Shown: one piece after another, positions 1 through 9,441 of the stretch
Layout: each line of letters begins with the position of its first letter
Position numbering within the stretch: position 1 is the stretch's first letter
Assembly: GCA_947044405.1 (NCBI GenBank)
Contig: CAMRHE010000018.1
Span: forward strand, 124,001-188,000
From: Leptodactylus fallax
Lineage: Eukaryota > Chordata > Amphibia > Anura > Leptodactylidae
DNA: 64,000 bases
Direction of reading: 5' to 3'
Program-made: the position numbers and the translations under genes
Notes under the pieces: model-generated
Databases searched by the model: none
Told to the model about the DNA's origin: nothing
Seen by the model: the letters and a program-made list of their open reading frames with translations, nothing else

Positions 1-240
1 CCGCAGAGGTTTCCTCTGTGGACTTTCTGCTTCCATTATACCTACAGGGAAACCACCAGCGTTTCTGTAGGTATAATAACGCAACGGTTTTAGAAATAGC
101 AGCATTTCCGCAGCGCATATTTTTCTAGCGAATACCATCCATTTTTTAGTGACTGTAAAACGCTGCGGTTGTTGTCACAGCATTTCTGCCACGGCCAAAC
201 CGCGACATTTATGCCATGTGGGGCCCCGGCCTAATGCAGA
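1..240. repeat. Palindromic GC-tinged MITE-like repeat, left part off window
   Basis: The block is rich in CGC/GCG words (GCAACGG, CCGCAGCGC, AAACGCTGCGG) and contains a TATACCTACAG / CTGTAGGTATA inverted repeat. It ends with a GGGGCCCCGGCC-type edge. The same words recur near 9121-9441, 16068-16171, 36455-36712 and 46473-46600, so this is a dispersed foldback family. The left terminus is outside the window. No protein is coded; the short frames here are by-products of the repeat. Confidence 0.5.
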
Positions 241-681
241 ACTGCTGTTGACTAGAGGACAGAAAAGGAGCAACGAGCTTAGTAAGAATGAAAACACACA
301 TTTAAGCGATTGCGTCTTAATCTTTTTGCAACAACCTTGGGCATAAAACAGTGCAAAACACATTATATGTTCATAAAACTGTAAAAGTCCTTAGCAGAGG
401 CTTCTTGGGGGATACTACATTTTGACACAATCATTGATGTTATTTCTATACTTTTTGTAGTGGACAGTGTAAACACAATTTTGGACAGAAATAAATAAAG
501 CTATGTTCACACTTCCTTATTATTTGATAAGATGAATGGAAGTTAAGGGGGTATTCCTATCTCAAGGATCATATTGAAACTTCTACTGAAGCTAACAGAA
601 GTATTTTACGCAATACATTGCTTTATTTACAGTGATGTGGAATAGTTTTAGGCATATGTGTGACAAATGTTACAAAGCAAC
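241..681. other. Intronic DNA with nothing recognised
   Basis: AT-rich single-copy-like sequence. No exon, repeat terminus or regulatory element could be supported. Confidence 0.4.
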
Positions 682-890
682 GCTAGGTTCACACCTGCGT
701 TTGGCATTCCCCAAGCAGACCTGAAGAACGGAAACCTAATCCGCTTAAAAAAAAGCGGTCACCCGACGGTTTTCTGCCTGAAAAATTTGGAGACAAAAGT
801 CCTGCTTGCAAGACTTATTCTCTGTATTTTTCAAGTGGAAAGGGGGACGGAAACCCCCAATGGAGACCGAGCACTAGTGTGAACCTAGCC
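682..890. repeat. MITE-like repeat with GTTCACAC termini
   Basis: The left end GCTAGGTTCACACC is inverted at the right end as GTGTGAACCTAGCC. The interior has AACGGAAACC / GGACGGAAACC words shared with the copy at 24531-24816. It is non-coding and about 209 bp. The superfamily is uncertain. Confidence 0.6.
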
Positions 891-922
891 TAAGAATGCT
901 TTGAGAAACATGAGTTTATTTT

Positions 923-976
923 AGGGCCAGTTCACATCTGCGTTCGGCATGCCGAACGCAGATGTGAAACGGCCCT
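923..976. repeat. 54-bp near-perfect palindrome
   Basis: Two 26-base arms (starting AGGGCCAGTTCACATCTGCG) are inverted repeats with two mismatches and meet at the centre AT of GGCATGCC. It would form a cruciform or hairpin with almost no loop. The edge word TTCACATCTGCG resembles the termini of the neighbouring GTTCACAC repeats, so it may be a MITE reduced to its two ends. Confidence 0.8.
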
Positions 977-983
977 TAGTCAT

Positions 984-1308
984 TTAACAAAATTAAGTGA
1001 TTGGACAAAAGAGAAATCTAAATCAAACCAATGTTTGGTGTGACCTTTAGAGGAGAAGTCCTGGAAATGATGGCCCCCACAGAGCCCACATTTAGAAATC
1101 ATTGACTCTGTCTGGGATTACATGAAGAGAAAGAAGGATTTGAGCAAACCTATATCCACAGAAGATCTCTGGTTAGTTTTCAAAGATGTTTGGAGCCTCC
1201 CTGCTGAGTTCCTTCAACAACGGTGTGCAAGAGTACCTAGAAGAACTGATGCTGTTTTGAAGGTAAAGGGTAAATCACATCAATATTTGGTGTGACCCGA
1301 ATTTTTAT
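984..1308. mobile_element. Tc1-type deletion derivative, left part (split by L1)
   Basis: It starts inside a terminal inverted repeat (ACAAAATTAAGTG...AATGTTTGGTGTGACC) and then jumps to the last part of a Tc1 transposase: PPQSP, then IIDSVWDYMKR, SLPAEFLQ and CARVPRR. The third catalytic residue, Glu in Tc1 proteins, reads Asp here. The first two catalytic Asp regions are absent. The same join occurs in the copy at 62857-63340. About 100 bp of the outer left repeat is missing. It resumes at 3004-3124 after an L1 insertion. Confidence 0.75.
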
Positions 1309-3003
1309 ATTTTTTTTTAAACTGTAATTTTTATTGAAAAGTTTTTCCATAACAGAATATATATAACTAAACAAAAAAGGGGGGGGGGGGGAGGGCTATC
1401 TTCCAAACCCCTTATAAGCGGAAGTCAAGTACATCAATACAATAACAAGGTAGAATAAAATAAGATGGGGGGGAGACAACCACAAAAGAGAGGGATGAAA
1501 CAGGAGGGATGGAGCGAGGAAAAAGGAAGGAAGGAAACCAGGGATCAGAGACCTCGTAAAGTAGAATACATGTCCCAGGGAGTCCAGATGGATACGAAGA
1601 CACCCAGAGTGTTATTTAAGCTAGGTGTCAGGCACTTGAGACTCCTCACAGCCTTCATTCTAGCCAAAAGCTCAGGACCAGAAGGAGGATTCACACTCTT
1701 CCATTTTCTAGCAATGAGGGTCTTTGCGGCAGTACAGAAATACAAGAAGAGCCTAGATGTCTTGCTGTCCAGGTGTCTAGGAGGGAGGTTTAGGAGATAG
1801 ACGAGAAGGTCAAGGGGGACCCCCTGTAGGAAAAGAGCCTCCGCCAAAGTCCTGGCCTCTCTCCAGAAGCCTAGGATGAGGCGACATGTCCAGAAAATAT
1901 GATACAGAGTGCCCACCACAGTCCCTCAGCGCCAGCACCATGGGGGAACCATTGGATTCAAAGCATGAAGGAGGGCTGGGGTGTGATACCAATGCATCAA
2001 CAATTTGTACTGAGCCTCCCGAAAGGCCACACACAGAGGATTTTTGAGTACGAAACCACACAATCTGCCACTGTCCTAGGAAAATGGGTCTGCCCACCAC
2101 CTCCTCCCATTTGAGCATATAGCGATGACTAACAGGAGAGTCAACAGCCTGGGAGGCAAGAAGCTGGTAGATTGAGGAGATAAGGCCCCTAGTGGATGTG
2201 CCTGCACGGAAAATCTTTTCAAAAGCAGTGGGGAGTGATACCTTAAGGGACCCATGGAGAGAGCGAACAAAATGGAACACCTGAGAGTAGTGGAGCCACT
2301 CAGTAGCCGTCAGATTCAGATTAGCCGTAAGGTAAGCGAAGGGCCTGAGCTCAAATGATGCAGGATCAACCATGTCAGCGATCCGAAAGAGATCTGCCTC
2401 GGACCACACCTTAACCATAGTAGAAGTCTATCTGGGAGGAGGGGGTTATACAATATGGATATCATGGAGGAGCGCGGGGACATCAGGGAAAACTTAGTAC
2501 AGCAGGCGGACCAAATAGACCTAGTAAAACGAATATGGACGAGTAGGTAGGGGGAAGGGGGGAGGGGGGTTGCCAACCCACAATAGGGCATTAGGATGCA
2601 TAGGTGCTTACCCGAGCTTCTCAATCTCTACCCATATAGTATATGCTGGCATAGTTGCCCAGAATGGGATGCAGCGCAGATGAGCTGCCCAATAATAGTG
2701 CAAAAGATGTGGGACAGCCAGACCCCCACACCCCCTCCCCACCAACATGACAGAACGGGGAATACGATGTTGTTTGGCCTGCCAAATAAACTGAAAGATA
2801 GCCTTCTGTAAGTTACGTAAGTCTACTCGGGGGACTGGAACTGGGGGTGTCTCAAAATAGTATAACAGCTTCAGAAGGAGAGTCATCTTCACTGCAGCAA
2901 TTCTCCCCAACAGGAAAATAAGTAAAGGCTGCCACTTATCTAGGAGGGCTCTCAATTCGCGAAATAACAGTGGGTAATTAGCCAAGTAAAGAGTGTGATT
3001 TAG
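1309..3003 (-). mobile_element. LINE-1 (L1) 3' fragment inserted in a Tc1 derivative
   Basis: On the minus strand, ORF2 C-terminal sequence is followed by a 3' UTR with a pure 13-base C run (1379-1391 on plus) and a short A tail at the 1309 end preceded by CAATAAAAATTAC. The insert sits inside a Tc1 relative and is flanked by ATTTTTAT at both sides, consistent with target-primed insertion. The 5' end is truncated, so the reverse transcriptase palm is missing. The exact right boundary is uncertain by about 15 bp, because L1-like sequence fades near 2990. Confidence 0.8.
1545..2990 (-). pseudogene. L1 ORF2 C-terminal region, broken
   Basis: From 2985 downward the minus strand reads GRIAAVKMTLLLKLLYYFET, FQFIWQAKQHRIPRSV and HYYWAAHLR, the post-RT part of L1 ORF2. 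Near 2418-1810 another frame gives DLFRIADMVDP, RGLISSIYQLL and YMLKWEE. From 1919 a third frame gives TLYHIFWTCRLILGFW, the cysteine-containing C-terminal region. At least three frame changes separate these blocks, so no functional protein can be made. The endonuclease and the RT active site are not present in this fragment. Identification rests on characteristic L1 motifs. Confidence 0.82.
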
Positions 3004-3124
3004 ATTTTTATGTTCAAATCAGTTTGCATTTTGTTAATTGACAAAAATAAACTATTAACAGTTCTATTTTTGAAAGCATTTTTACTTTGCAGCATTTTTC
3101 CTAACCTGCTTTTGCACAGTACTG
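3004..3124. mobile_element. Tc1-type deletion derivative, right terminal repeat
   Basis: This continues the element at 984-1308. It carries TTTGCATTTTGTTAATTGAC and AAATAAACTATTAACAG, and ends TTTGCACAGTACTG followed by the TA target dinucleotide. The matching left terminus is seen intact in the copy beginning at 62857. The octamer ATTTTTAT at 1301-1308 is repeated at 3004-3011 and is the probable target-site duplication of the L1 insertion. Confidence 0.75.
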
Positions 3125-3126
3125 TA

Positions 3127-3760
3127 TCTTGCTCCATTTTTCAGACACAGCTGAATACGTTTCCTCGGTGTTTACAGCTTGCTGCCTAGGTTTCAGACCA
3201 CCTCTCTTACCTAGCTTTAGTGGTTCAGCTGATGACTCAGTCCCTGTTCCCAGCCACCTATTTTATCTTCTTTCTCTCTCACTGCAAAGTGCTCTTAGCT
3301 GATGATCTGATTCTCTTGGTATTTGCCAAACCCAGACTTGTTCATCAGACTACCAGACAGAAAAGCATGATTTGTCACTTCTACAGAACATGTTTCCACT
3401 GCTCAAGAGTCCAGTGGTGATGTACTTTACACCACTCTATCCAATGCTTCGCATTGTTCATGGTGATAAAAGGCTTGTATGTAGTTGCTCAGCCATGGAA
3501 GTCCTTGCCATGAAGCAAACGGTTTTTGTGTTGATGTTAATGCCAGAGGAGGTTTTGGAACTCTACAATTATTGAGCCAGTGGAGCAATGGCTACCTTTA
3601 TGCACTATACGCTACTCTGCGACCTCGCTCTACAACTTGTACATCGTGTCTGCCACTTTATGACTAAGTTGCTGTGGTTCATTTCTAAATATTTTCATTT
3701 TTAAATAACAGAACTCACAGTTGATGGTAGAATATCTAGGAGGGAAAAAAAAAAATGTAT
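3127..3760. other. Intronic DNA without recognised features
   Basis: Several short open frames occur on plus (3220-3667), but they overlap one another, show no domain and lack splice context. No repeat termini were recognised. Confidence 0.4.
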
Positions 3761-3764
3761 CTAC

Positions 3765-4560
3765 TCACTTGAGCAACAGAGGATCCACTGTTGGGTCCAG
3801 GCTGTAACACAATAATAATCCAGCAGAAGACACCCAAATTTGAAGGGTGTCTGTGCTCTGTGCTCTTCGGACGCTTCTGCCTGAAGTCAGCTGACAGGGC
3901 CTCAGGTGTCATGTCTGCGTCTGGCGTCATTACGCATAATGACGCCACATCCCTGAGACCCAATGAGTGGTCGCTGACTACAAGCAGAAGCGCCCTAAGA
4001 GAACACAAGAGCAGCTGCGGAGCGTGGAATGGTGAGTACATTGTTTTTTTTTATGTTTGTCACCTCTCTTCGCCCTCCACTTATATTCTGTGGTCTGAAG
4101 AGACCCCACAGTATAATAATAGCTAGTGAGTGGCACAAATTGGATTATTATAAAAGTTAGAATATTATACCGTGTGCAGGGGCCACTATGGAACATATAC
4201 TGTGTGCAGGGGCCACTATGGGACATAATACTGTGTGCAGAGGCCGCTATGGAACATATACCATGTGCAGGGGCCGCTATGGGACATAATACAGTGTGAC
4301 AGCGCCGCTATGGGACATAATACCGTGTGCAGGGACCACTATGGGACATAATACCATGTGCAAGGGCCGCTATGGGACATAATACTGTGTGCAGGGGCCT
4401 CTATGAGACATAATAGCTTGTGCAGGGGCCGCAATGAGACATAATACCGTGTGCAGGGGCTGCTATGGGACATAATACTGTGTGAAGGGACTGCTTTGGC
4501 TGTGGGACATAATACCATGTGCAGGGACTACTATGGGACATTATTCTGTATAACAGTGTG
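3765..4560. mobile_element. hAT-like non-autonomous repeat, copy 1 (diverged)
   Basis: It shares with the copies at 5640-6507 and 31238-32057 the block TTTTTTATGTTTGTC, a hairpin (TATATTCTGTGGTCTGAAGAGACCCCACAGTATAATA, 4082-4118) and the downstream 31-bp minisatellite. A second inverted repeat (GGCGTCATTACGCATAATGACGCC, 3922-3945) lies inside. Clear termini were not found, so the limits are approximate and the family link rests on internal similarity. Confidence 0.6.
4169..4544. repeat. Minisatellite, about 12 units of 30-31 bp
   Basis: Units follow the pattern ACYGTGTGCAGGGGCCRCTA + TGGGACATAAT, with one 37-base unit where CTTTGGCTG is inserted near 4490. Units differ at several positions, so the array is older than the one at 6161. 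There are no spacers between units. Confidence 0.9.
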
Positions 4561-5639
4561 TTTTCTGTATTGAGGATGTGTTTTTTTTCACAGAAAACTC
4601 AGGCTTTGGTTTTTTTTTTTTGTTCAGAAATGCACCAGTTTTACATCAAAGTAAAAGTTCCAGTGGCCTAAGAATATAGCTGCATCCAGAAACATAGTGT
4701 GTTTTCACCATAAGGATGCTGCCATACAGTGCTCCTGGACACATACATTTACCACTAATTGGCGGCTGTACATGTGCTTTCATTGCTTCTAATCGGAAAG
4801 TACAGGTGCGCCCCAGGAAATAGTAGTAAACGCATGCGTCCTAAAGCATCTGGTGGCAGCACTTCTGTGATATGGTTTTTGGTATATGACTTTAGTTTAG
4901 AGGTCGTCAGACTTACAATTATTGACCAGCACTCCGAGTACCTCATCTTTGATTTTTTAATTAAAATTGGCACGCCGCACAAAAAAGGTTGCCTACCCCT
5001 GGTCTATTTTTTTTCTGGTGGCCCAAGGAAACTCAGTCTGACACAAACTTCAATTTGACACAATTCAATTTTCATAAATGTTTATAAAGCCAAACTCCAC
5101 AGCTAGATGCTGGATTTTATACACATGTAGCCATGGCCCTGTTCAAAATATTCCTAAGTGGTCCACACACACATAATTTAATGTCCCCTTAAATAACCTC
5201 CACATAAGTCTCCCTGTCCCTTCAGTCACCAGTTACATACAAATAATTTTAAAAAGTTATACTCACATAACTATGTTCCCATGGACTGTCTGAAGGCTCT
5301 GGATATAATGAAGTTTGCAGCTCAGCACTTATCGTGTCTCCTTGCAGCAGGCATCATCAGCAGAAGGCTGAATAATGGAGCACGGCGCTGAGAACTCAGT
5401 GCCCCACCATTGTATTCAACACTATGTCTTAAGAACACAGAGTTGAAAATAGTACCCGCCGCCCAGGACAACAGGACAGCACCCAAAATGCGTGACTATC
5501 CCATTCAATTCGGGTCAGATGGTGGTGCCCTCCACTAACCTGGGGCCTGATGCGGATGCACAGTTTGCCCTATGGTTACAGTGGCCCTGCCTGTAGCAAT
5601 GGGACAGAATGAAATACCTCAATTCAATGAATAAGTGTC
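4561..5639. other. Intronic DNA without recognised features
   Basis: No exon or transposon terminus could be supported. The 99-codon frame at 4759-5058 has no domain and no splice context. Confidence 0.4.
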
Positions 5640-6507
5640 CAGTGGTGTAAATACCAGGGTAACAGCGGGAGCGGCTGCCACAGGGCCCGGGACATTGGGG
5701 GACCCGGCGGGCCCCTGGTGTTTTTTTTGTTTTTTTTTAATAGGCCGTAATAGGAGTAACACCAGCAAGTAACATGCCCTATTTACTTACCGATCCTTCC
5801 CACTCTGCGGAAGCAGAGGTGGCTGTGAGCAGGAGCGGGGATGGGTAAGTAAGGCCGCGGACCCGCGGACCAGCGAACCCCACAAACACTGCTATCATTA
5901 TACTCTGGGGTCTCTTCAGAAGTCACGTGGGCCAGGCTGGTGTTATTATGTATCGTGGCGCATGCCTGGCTCACGTGACATCTGTTCCAACATTGAAGAA
6001 GGCCAAAAGCAGCGGGGAGTGCGCTGGAGTCAGGGAGAGGTAAGTAACATTGTTTTTTATGTTTGTATCCTCCTCTGGGTCTCCGATCATTATACTCTGG
6101 GGTCTGAAAAGACCCCAAAGTATAATAATTGTTCATGGGTGGTCCACAATGGGGCATAATACTATGTGAAGGGGCCACTATGTGGCATAATACTGTGTGC
6201 AGGGGCCACTATGGGGCACAATACTGTGTGCAGGGGTCACTATGCGGCATAATACTGTGTGCAGGGGCCACTATGGGGCACAATACTGTGTGCAGGGGTC
6301 ACTATGCGGCATAATAGTGTGTGTAGGGGCCACTATGGGGCATAATAGTGTGTGCAGGGGATACTATGTGGCATAATAGTGTGTGTAGGGGATACTATGT
6401 GGCATAATAGTGTGTGTAGGAATGTGGTTTGTGCGGGTAGGCGATTTCCGGGGGGCCCCATGTCAAATGTTTGCCTTGGGGCCCAGCCATTCCTAGTTAC
6501 GCCTCTG
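5640..6507. mobile_element. hAT-like non-autonomous element, copy 2
   Basis: The left end CAGTGGTGTAAATACCAGGG and the right end CCTAGTTACGCCTCTG are imperfect terminal inverted repeats of the CAGNGGYGTAACTA type found in hAT elements. The 8-bp flanks TAAGTGTC and GGTGTGTC agree at 5 of 8 positions. The interior holds paired inverted repeats around ACTTACC / GGTAAGT, a hairpin at 6089-6129 (TATACTCTGGGGTC pairing with GACCCCAAAGTATA), and the minisatellite at 6161-6420. No transposase is present. The hAT assignment is inference from terminal sequence and is supported better by the small copy at 45004-45160. Confidence 0.72.
6161..6420. repeat. Minisatellite, 8.4 units of 31 bp, with a 62-bp higher-order pair
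   Basis: Units read ACTGTGTGCAGGGGCCACTA + TGGGGCACAAT and variants. Units 2-3 (6192-6253) are repeated exactly as units 4-5 (6254-6315), showing recent duplication of a two-unit block. Later units change ACTG to AGTG and GCCACT to GATACT. The open frame across the array is a by-product of the repeat. Confidence 0.92.
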
Positions 6508-8440
6508 GGTGTGTCCTAATACTTTTGTCCATATATTATATATACTGTACATGTATATATATGGTCCTCACAGCGTCTTTTCCCAGGAAGACACTGGTTT
6601 TCAAAATAGATTTTGCTAATTTTATATAAGCAAGGAAATATGAAGTGCAAGAGGGTGATTACATGGTTTCTTCTCTATACAAATATGGGTATAAATAACT
6701 GTAAAAACAGGGTAGACATACCTTAACAGAAAGTTTAAAAATATTCTGCAATAATTTCCCCCTTAATATCCTCCTTCCTATAATCCGATTTTGTCCCATA
6801 TAACAATCAAAATTTCCTAATATAAGTTATCAGCTGGTTCTTACTATTCAGTGTTTGACTGTAAAACAACTGATCATGGCAAGGTTTCTAAAAGTTTATT
6901 TTCGGGATTCTACAAGTTTAGTAAATCAGAATTTAGAGCAGCAGAAGACAGTTTAGTAATTATGACTATTTTACTAATGGAGATATTGACATTGATAGTT
7001 GTGATGGTGAAAGGTGTTACCAGAAAGTGTAGCTATAATGGCTGTCAACTATCCAATTAGTGTTTCAGAATGTGACATCGCAGTGTCATCACGTTCTGTC
7101 AATAGAGAAGTGACAGCTATACTGCCAGCTTCAGAAAAGAGAATACACAAAGTGACAGTCAATACTGCAGCACTTCCTGTGGTCATTTTTGTAACCAAAA
7201 ACATGTCAATAATGGCTTAAAATAATTTTTACATTACTTTTGCTTTAACTAAATTTACTTGCATACTGTGTGTATGTAAGTATGGCATGACAACTAGTAA
7301 TACTGCTAGACAGCATGTCTAATTTCAGCTTTAATATTGAAGTCACAGACCGGCAGATGTTTACAGAAACTGGCAGTGGGAAATCTACTCATTTTGACCC
7401 CCTAAGCAGTAAAAACTTATTTTCTGCAATAAAAAGTAAGTATCAATTTAATACATGTCACTTTTCTAAAAATTCCCTAGGGCAATATTATTACTTACAC
7501 TATCTTCTGCTATTGTAACTACTACCCCTGCACCCTCAGTAGCTTCACCTCTGGTTTAATGAAATTGGAGATTGCTGGTAATGGTTTCATACACAGCTGC
7601 TGCAGTCACAAAGCAATAACTATATATAGAGAAGTCTACATGATGACAAGCATTAAATATCACCAGGACAAGCTGGCAGAGCTGGCTTTTACTACTTATC
7701 TGTACGTATACTGAGTGTATGAGTTTACTTGGCAATGAACACGGTCATCAGTCATGAGCTAATTCTAGCATTATAAGTGAGTCCCTATTAGTCCAAGTCA
7801 CTGAATAGTAAAAAAAAAAATCTAAGTAGAGAAATGTAAATGAAACAGTGTAACTGGGCTATGTATTTAGCTGATAATACATTTCCTGGATAAGGAGAAG
7901 AGACACAGAAAATGCCACCATTATGTGCGCTATGTTAATATTTTTGAGAATTATTGATATAAAACAATGTTTCCAGGTCATTACTGCGGTCACCACAGTC
8001 AATTTATTAGAGATTGCTTTATAGTTCATTCTTGAAAATGGCAATTAGAATCATTTCAGCATTCCTTAATGCGGCAACAAATCTAACTGCAATTAACTAA
8101 ATTTTACGCCTGAGCACCAGAACATATTAAACAAATCTCCTTTCCACTGTTGTTTTAGCGCTATCTGGGCAAAAAATGCACACTGTTCAGATAGAAATAG
8201 ATCTTCTGAAGTGTTAATATACAAAATAACACAAAGGTCACGCATAAATGCTTAAAAACAACTTAATCAGGTTTGGAGAAAATATTTAGGTTTTTAAAAT
8301 TCTTTAGAAAACATAATTACACCACAAGCAAATGGGTCTGCTGAATATGCTAAAGGTTGATTAATGGCTGCATTCACACATGATATTTTTGGTATCGCTT
8401 TCGTTGTAGTTTTGCTACATTTTATAATGTTTTTAAAGGC
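6508..8440. other. Intronic DNA without recognised genes
   Basis: AT-rich sequence. The start resembles a Tc1-like end (CTAATACTTTTGTCCATATA, 6518-6537), but no partner was found. No exon of INPP4B was seen. Confidence 0.4.
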
Positions 8441-8444
8441 CTTA

Positions 8445-8668
8445 AGGCTGAGGCCCCACGTTGCGGAAGCGCATTTCTTTTTGTTGCAGATTTTGCTTTT
8501 TTTTTTTTTTGGAGACAAAGCCAGGAGTGGATTGAGCAGAAGGTAGAAGTATTAGAGCTTCCTATATATGCTACATTCCTTTTGTAGCCATCTTAGCTGT
8601 GGCTCAAAAGACTGCAGCAAAATCTGCAACAATAAAAAGCTGCGTTTCCGCAATGTGGGGCCTCAGTC
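8445..8668. mobile_element. Foldback MITE, GAGGCCCCACGTTGCGGAA family, copy 1
   Basis: The left arm GGCTGAGGCCCCACGTTGCGG and the right arm CCGCAATGTGGGGCCTCAGTC are inverted repeats that extend inward through TTGTTGCAGATTTTGCT / AGCAAAATCTGCAACAA. The core has AAAGCCAGGAGTGGATTGAG. The copy at 35824-36026 has the same arms and core. It codes for no protein. Confidence 0.8.
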
Positions 8669-8902
8669 TAAAACTGGAAGAGAAACTGCAGCAAAACTCC
8701 AACAAAAACAAATACATTCTAATGAGGTTATTTCATACACATTAGATTATTGTCTGCCAAGCCTGACAATTCTGGCACAGAATGAATCTGATGTACATGG
8801 GAGTTAGGAAAAACAGTTGTTGGCCAAACAAATGTTTGCTTGACAGTTACTGAAGGTGACTGGTTACCTTAACCCTTTAAGGATCCAGTCTAGTTTGGGT
8901 CC

Positions 8903-9115
8903 TTAAAGGGTTATCTGGGACCATGATACTGATTGCTGGTTTATGTTCACTACTTACAAAGCATAGTGCCATACATTGTATATTGGCTGTGCTTGTTATT
9001 GCAGCCCAACCCTATTCCTTTGAATGGGACTGAGCTGCAGCATGGCCATGTGACCAATAGATGTGTCATGTCTGATAAGAAGAACAGGAGCTCAATATCA
9101 TAGCCATGGGAAATC
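8903..9115 (+). repeat. Dispersed frog-type repeat (GGCCATGTGACC family), copy 1
   Basis: Shared strings are CCATACATTGTATA, TTGGCTGTG, GAATGGGACTGAGCTGCAGC and ATGGCCATGTGACCAAT. Copies lie at 25193-25412 (reverse) and 46175-46472. The family edge reads AAAGGGTT with a GTCC or TCTGG neighbour. It could be a MITE or a SINE; no tRNA-like boxes were seen. Confidence 0.65.
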
Positions 9116-9120
9116 TACTT

Positions 9121-9441
9121 TTAGGCTAAGGCCGTAGTCAAAAAGAGCTATGGGAAAAACCAAGGCAGAAACACATTGCGTTTTTCCCCTCAGTGCTTTT
9201 CGCAGAAAGTCTGCAGAGGAAAACTTTCTGCTTCTATTATACCTATACAGAGAAGACGTAGGTATAATTGAAACACTGCGTTTTACAAAAACGCAAGCGT
9301 TTTTGAAATCGCAGCATTACTGCAGAGGATTTTTTTTTCTGCAATGTGTGGATGGGATTAGCCAAAATTCCATTCACTTTGCAGGTAATGTAAAACGCTG
9401 TGGCCAAATCGCGGCGTTTAGGCTACGTGAGGCCCTGGCCT
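9121..9441. repeat. Foldback GCGTTTT MITE-like repeat
   Basis: It contains ACACATTGCGTTTTTCC, ACTTTCTGCTTCTATTATACC, a TATACCTATAC / GACGTAGGTATA inverted repeat, AAAACGCAAGCG and, at the end, AATCGCGGCGTTTAGGCTAC. The same words are in 1-240 and 46473-46600. Edges are approximate and no coding frame is credible. Confidence 0.55.

Noticed and set aside
3220..3667. Three overlapping short plus-strand frames
   Set aside because: They overlap in different frames, have no domain, and none has exon-like borders.
4169..4544. Regular direct repeats that might suggest a CRISPR array
   Set aside because: Units are contiguous with no spacers, no cas genes are present, and the setting is a vertebrate intron.
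6129..6314. Open frame with repeated Cys/Gly/His across the minisatellite
   Set aside because: It is only the translation of a 31-bp tandem repeat; the period is not a multiple of three, so the frames rotate, and there is no gene context.
8903..9115. tRNA-derived SINE
   Set aside because: No A-box/B-box pair was recognised, and copy 2 has inverted edges, which fits a MITE better.
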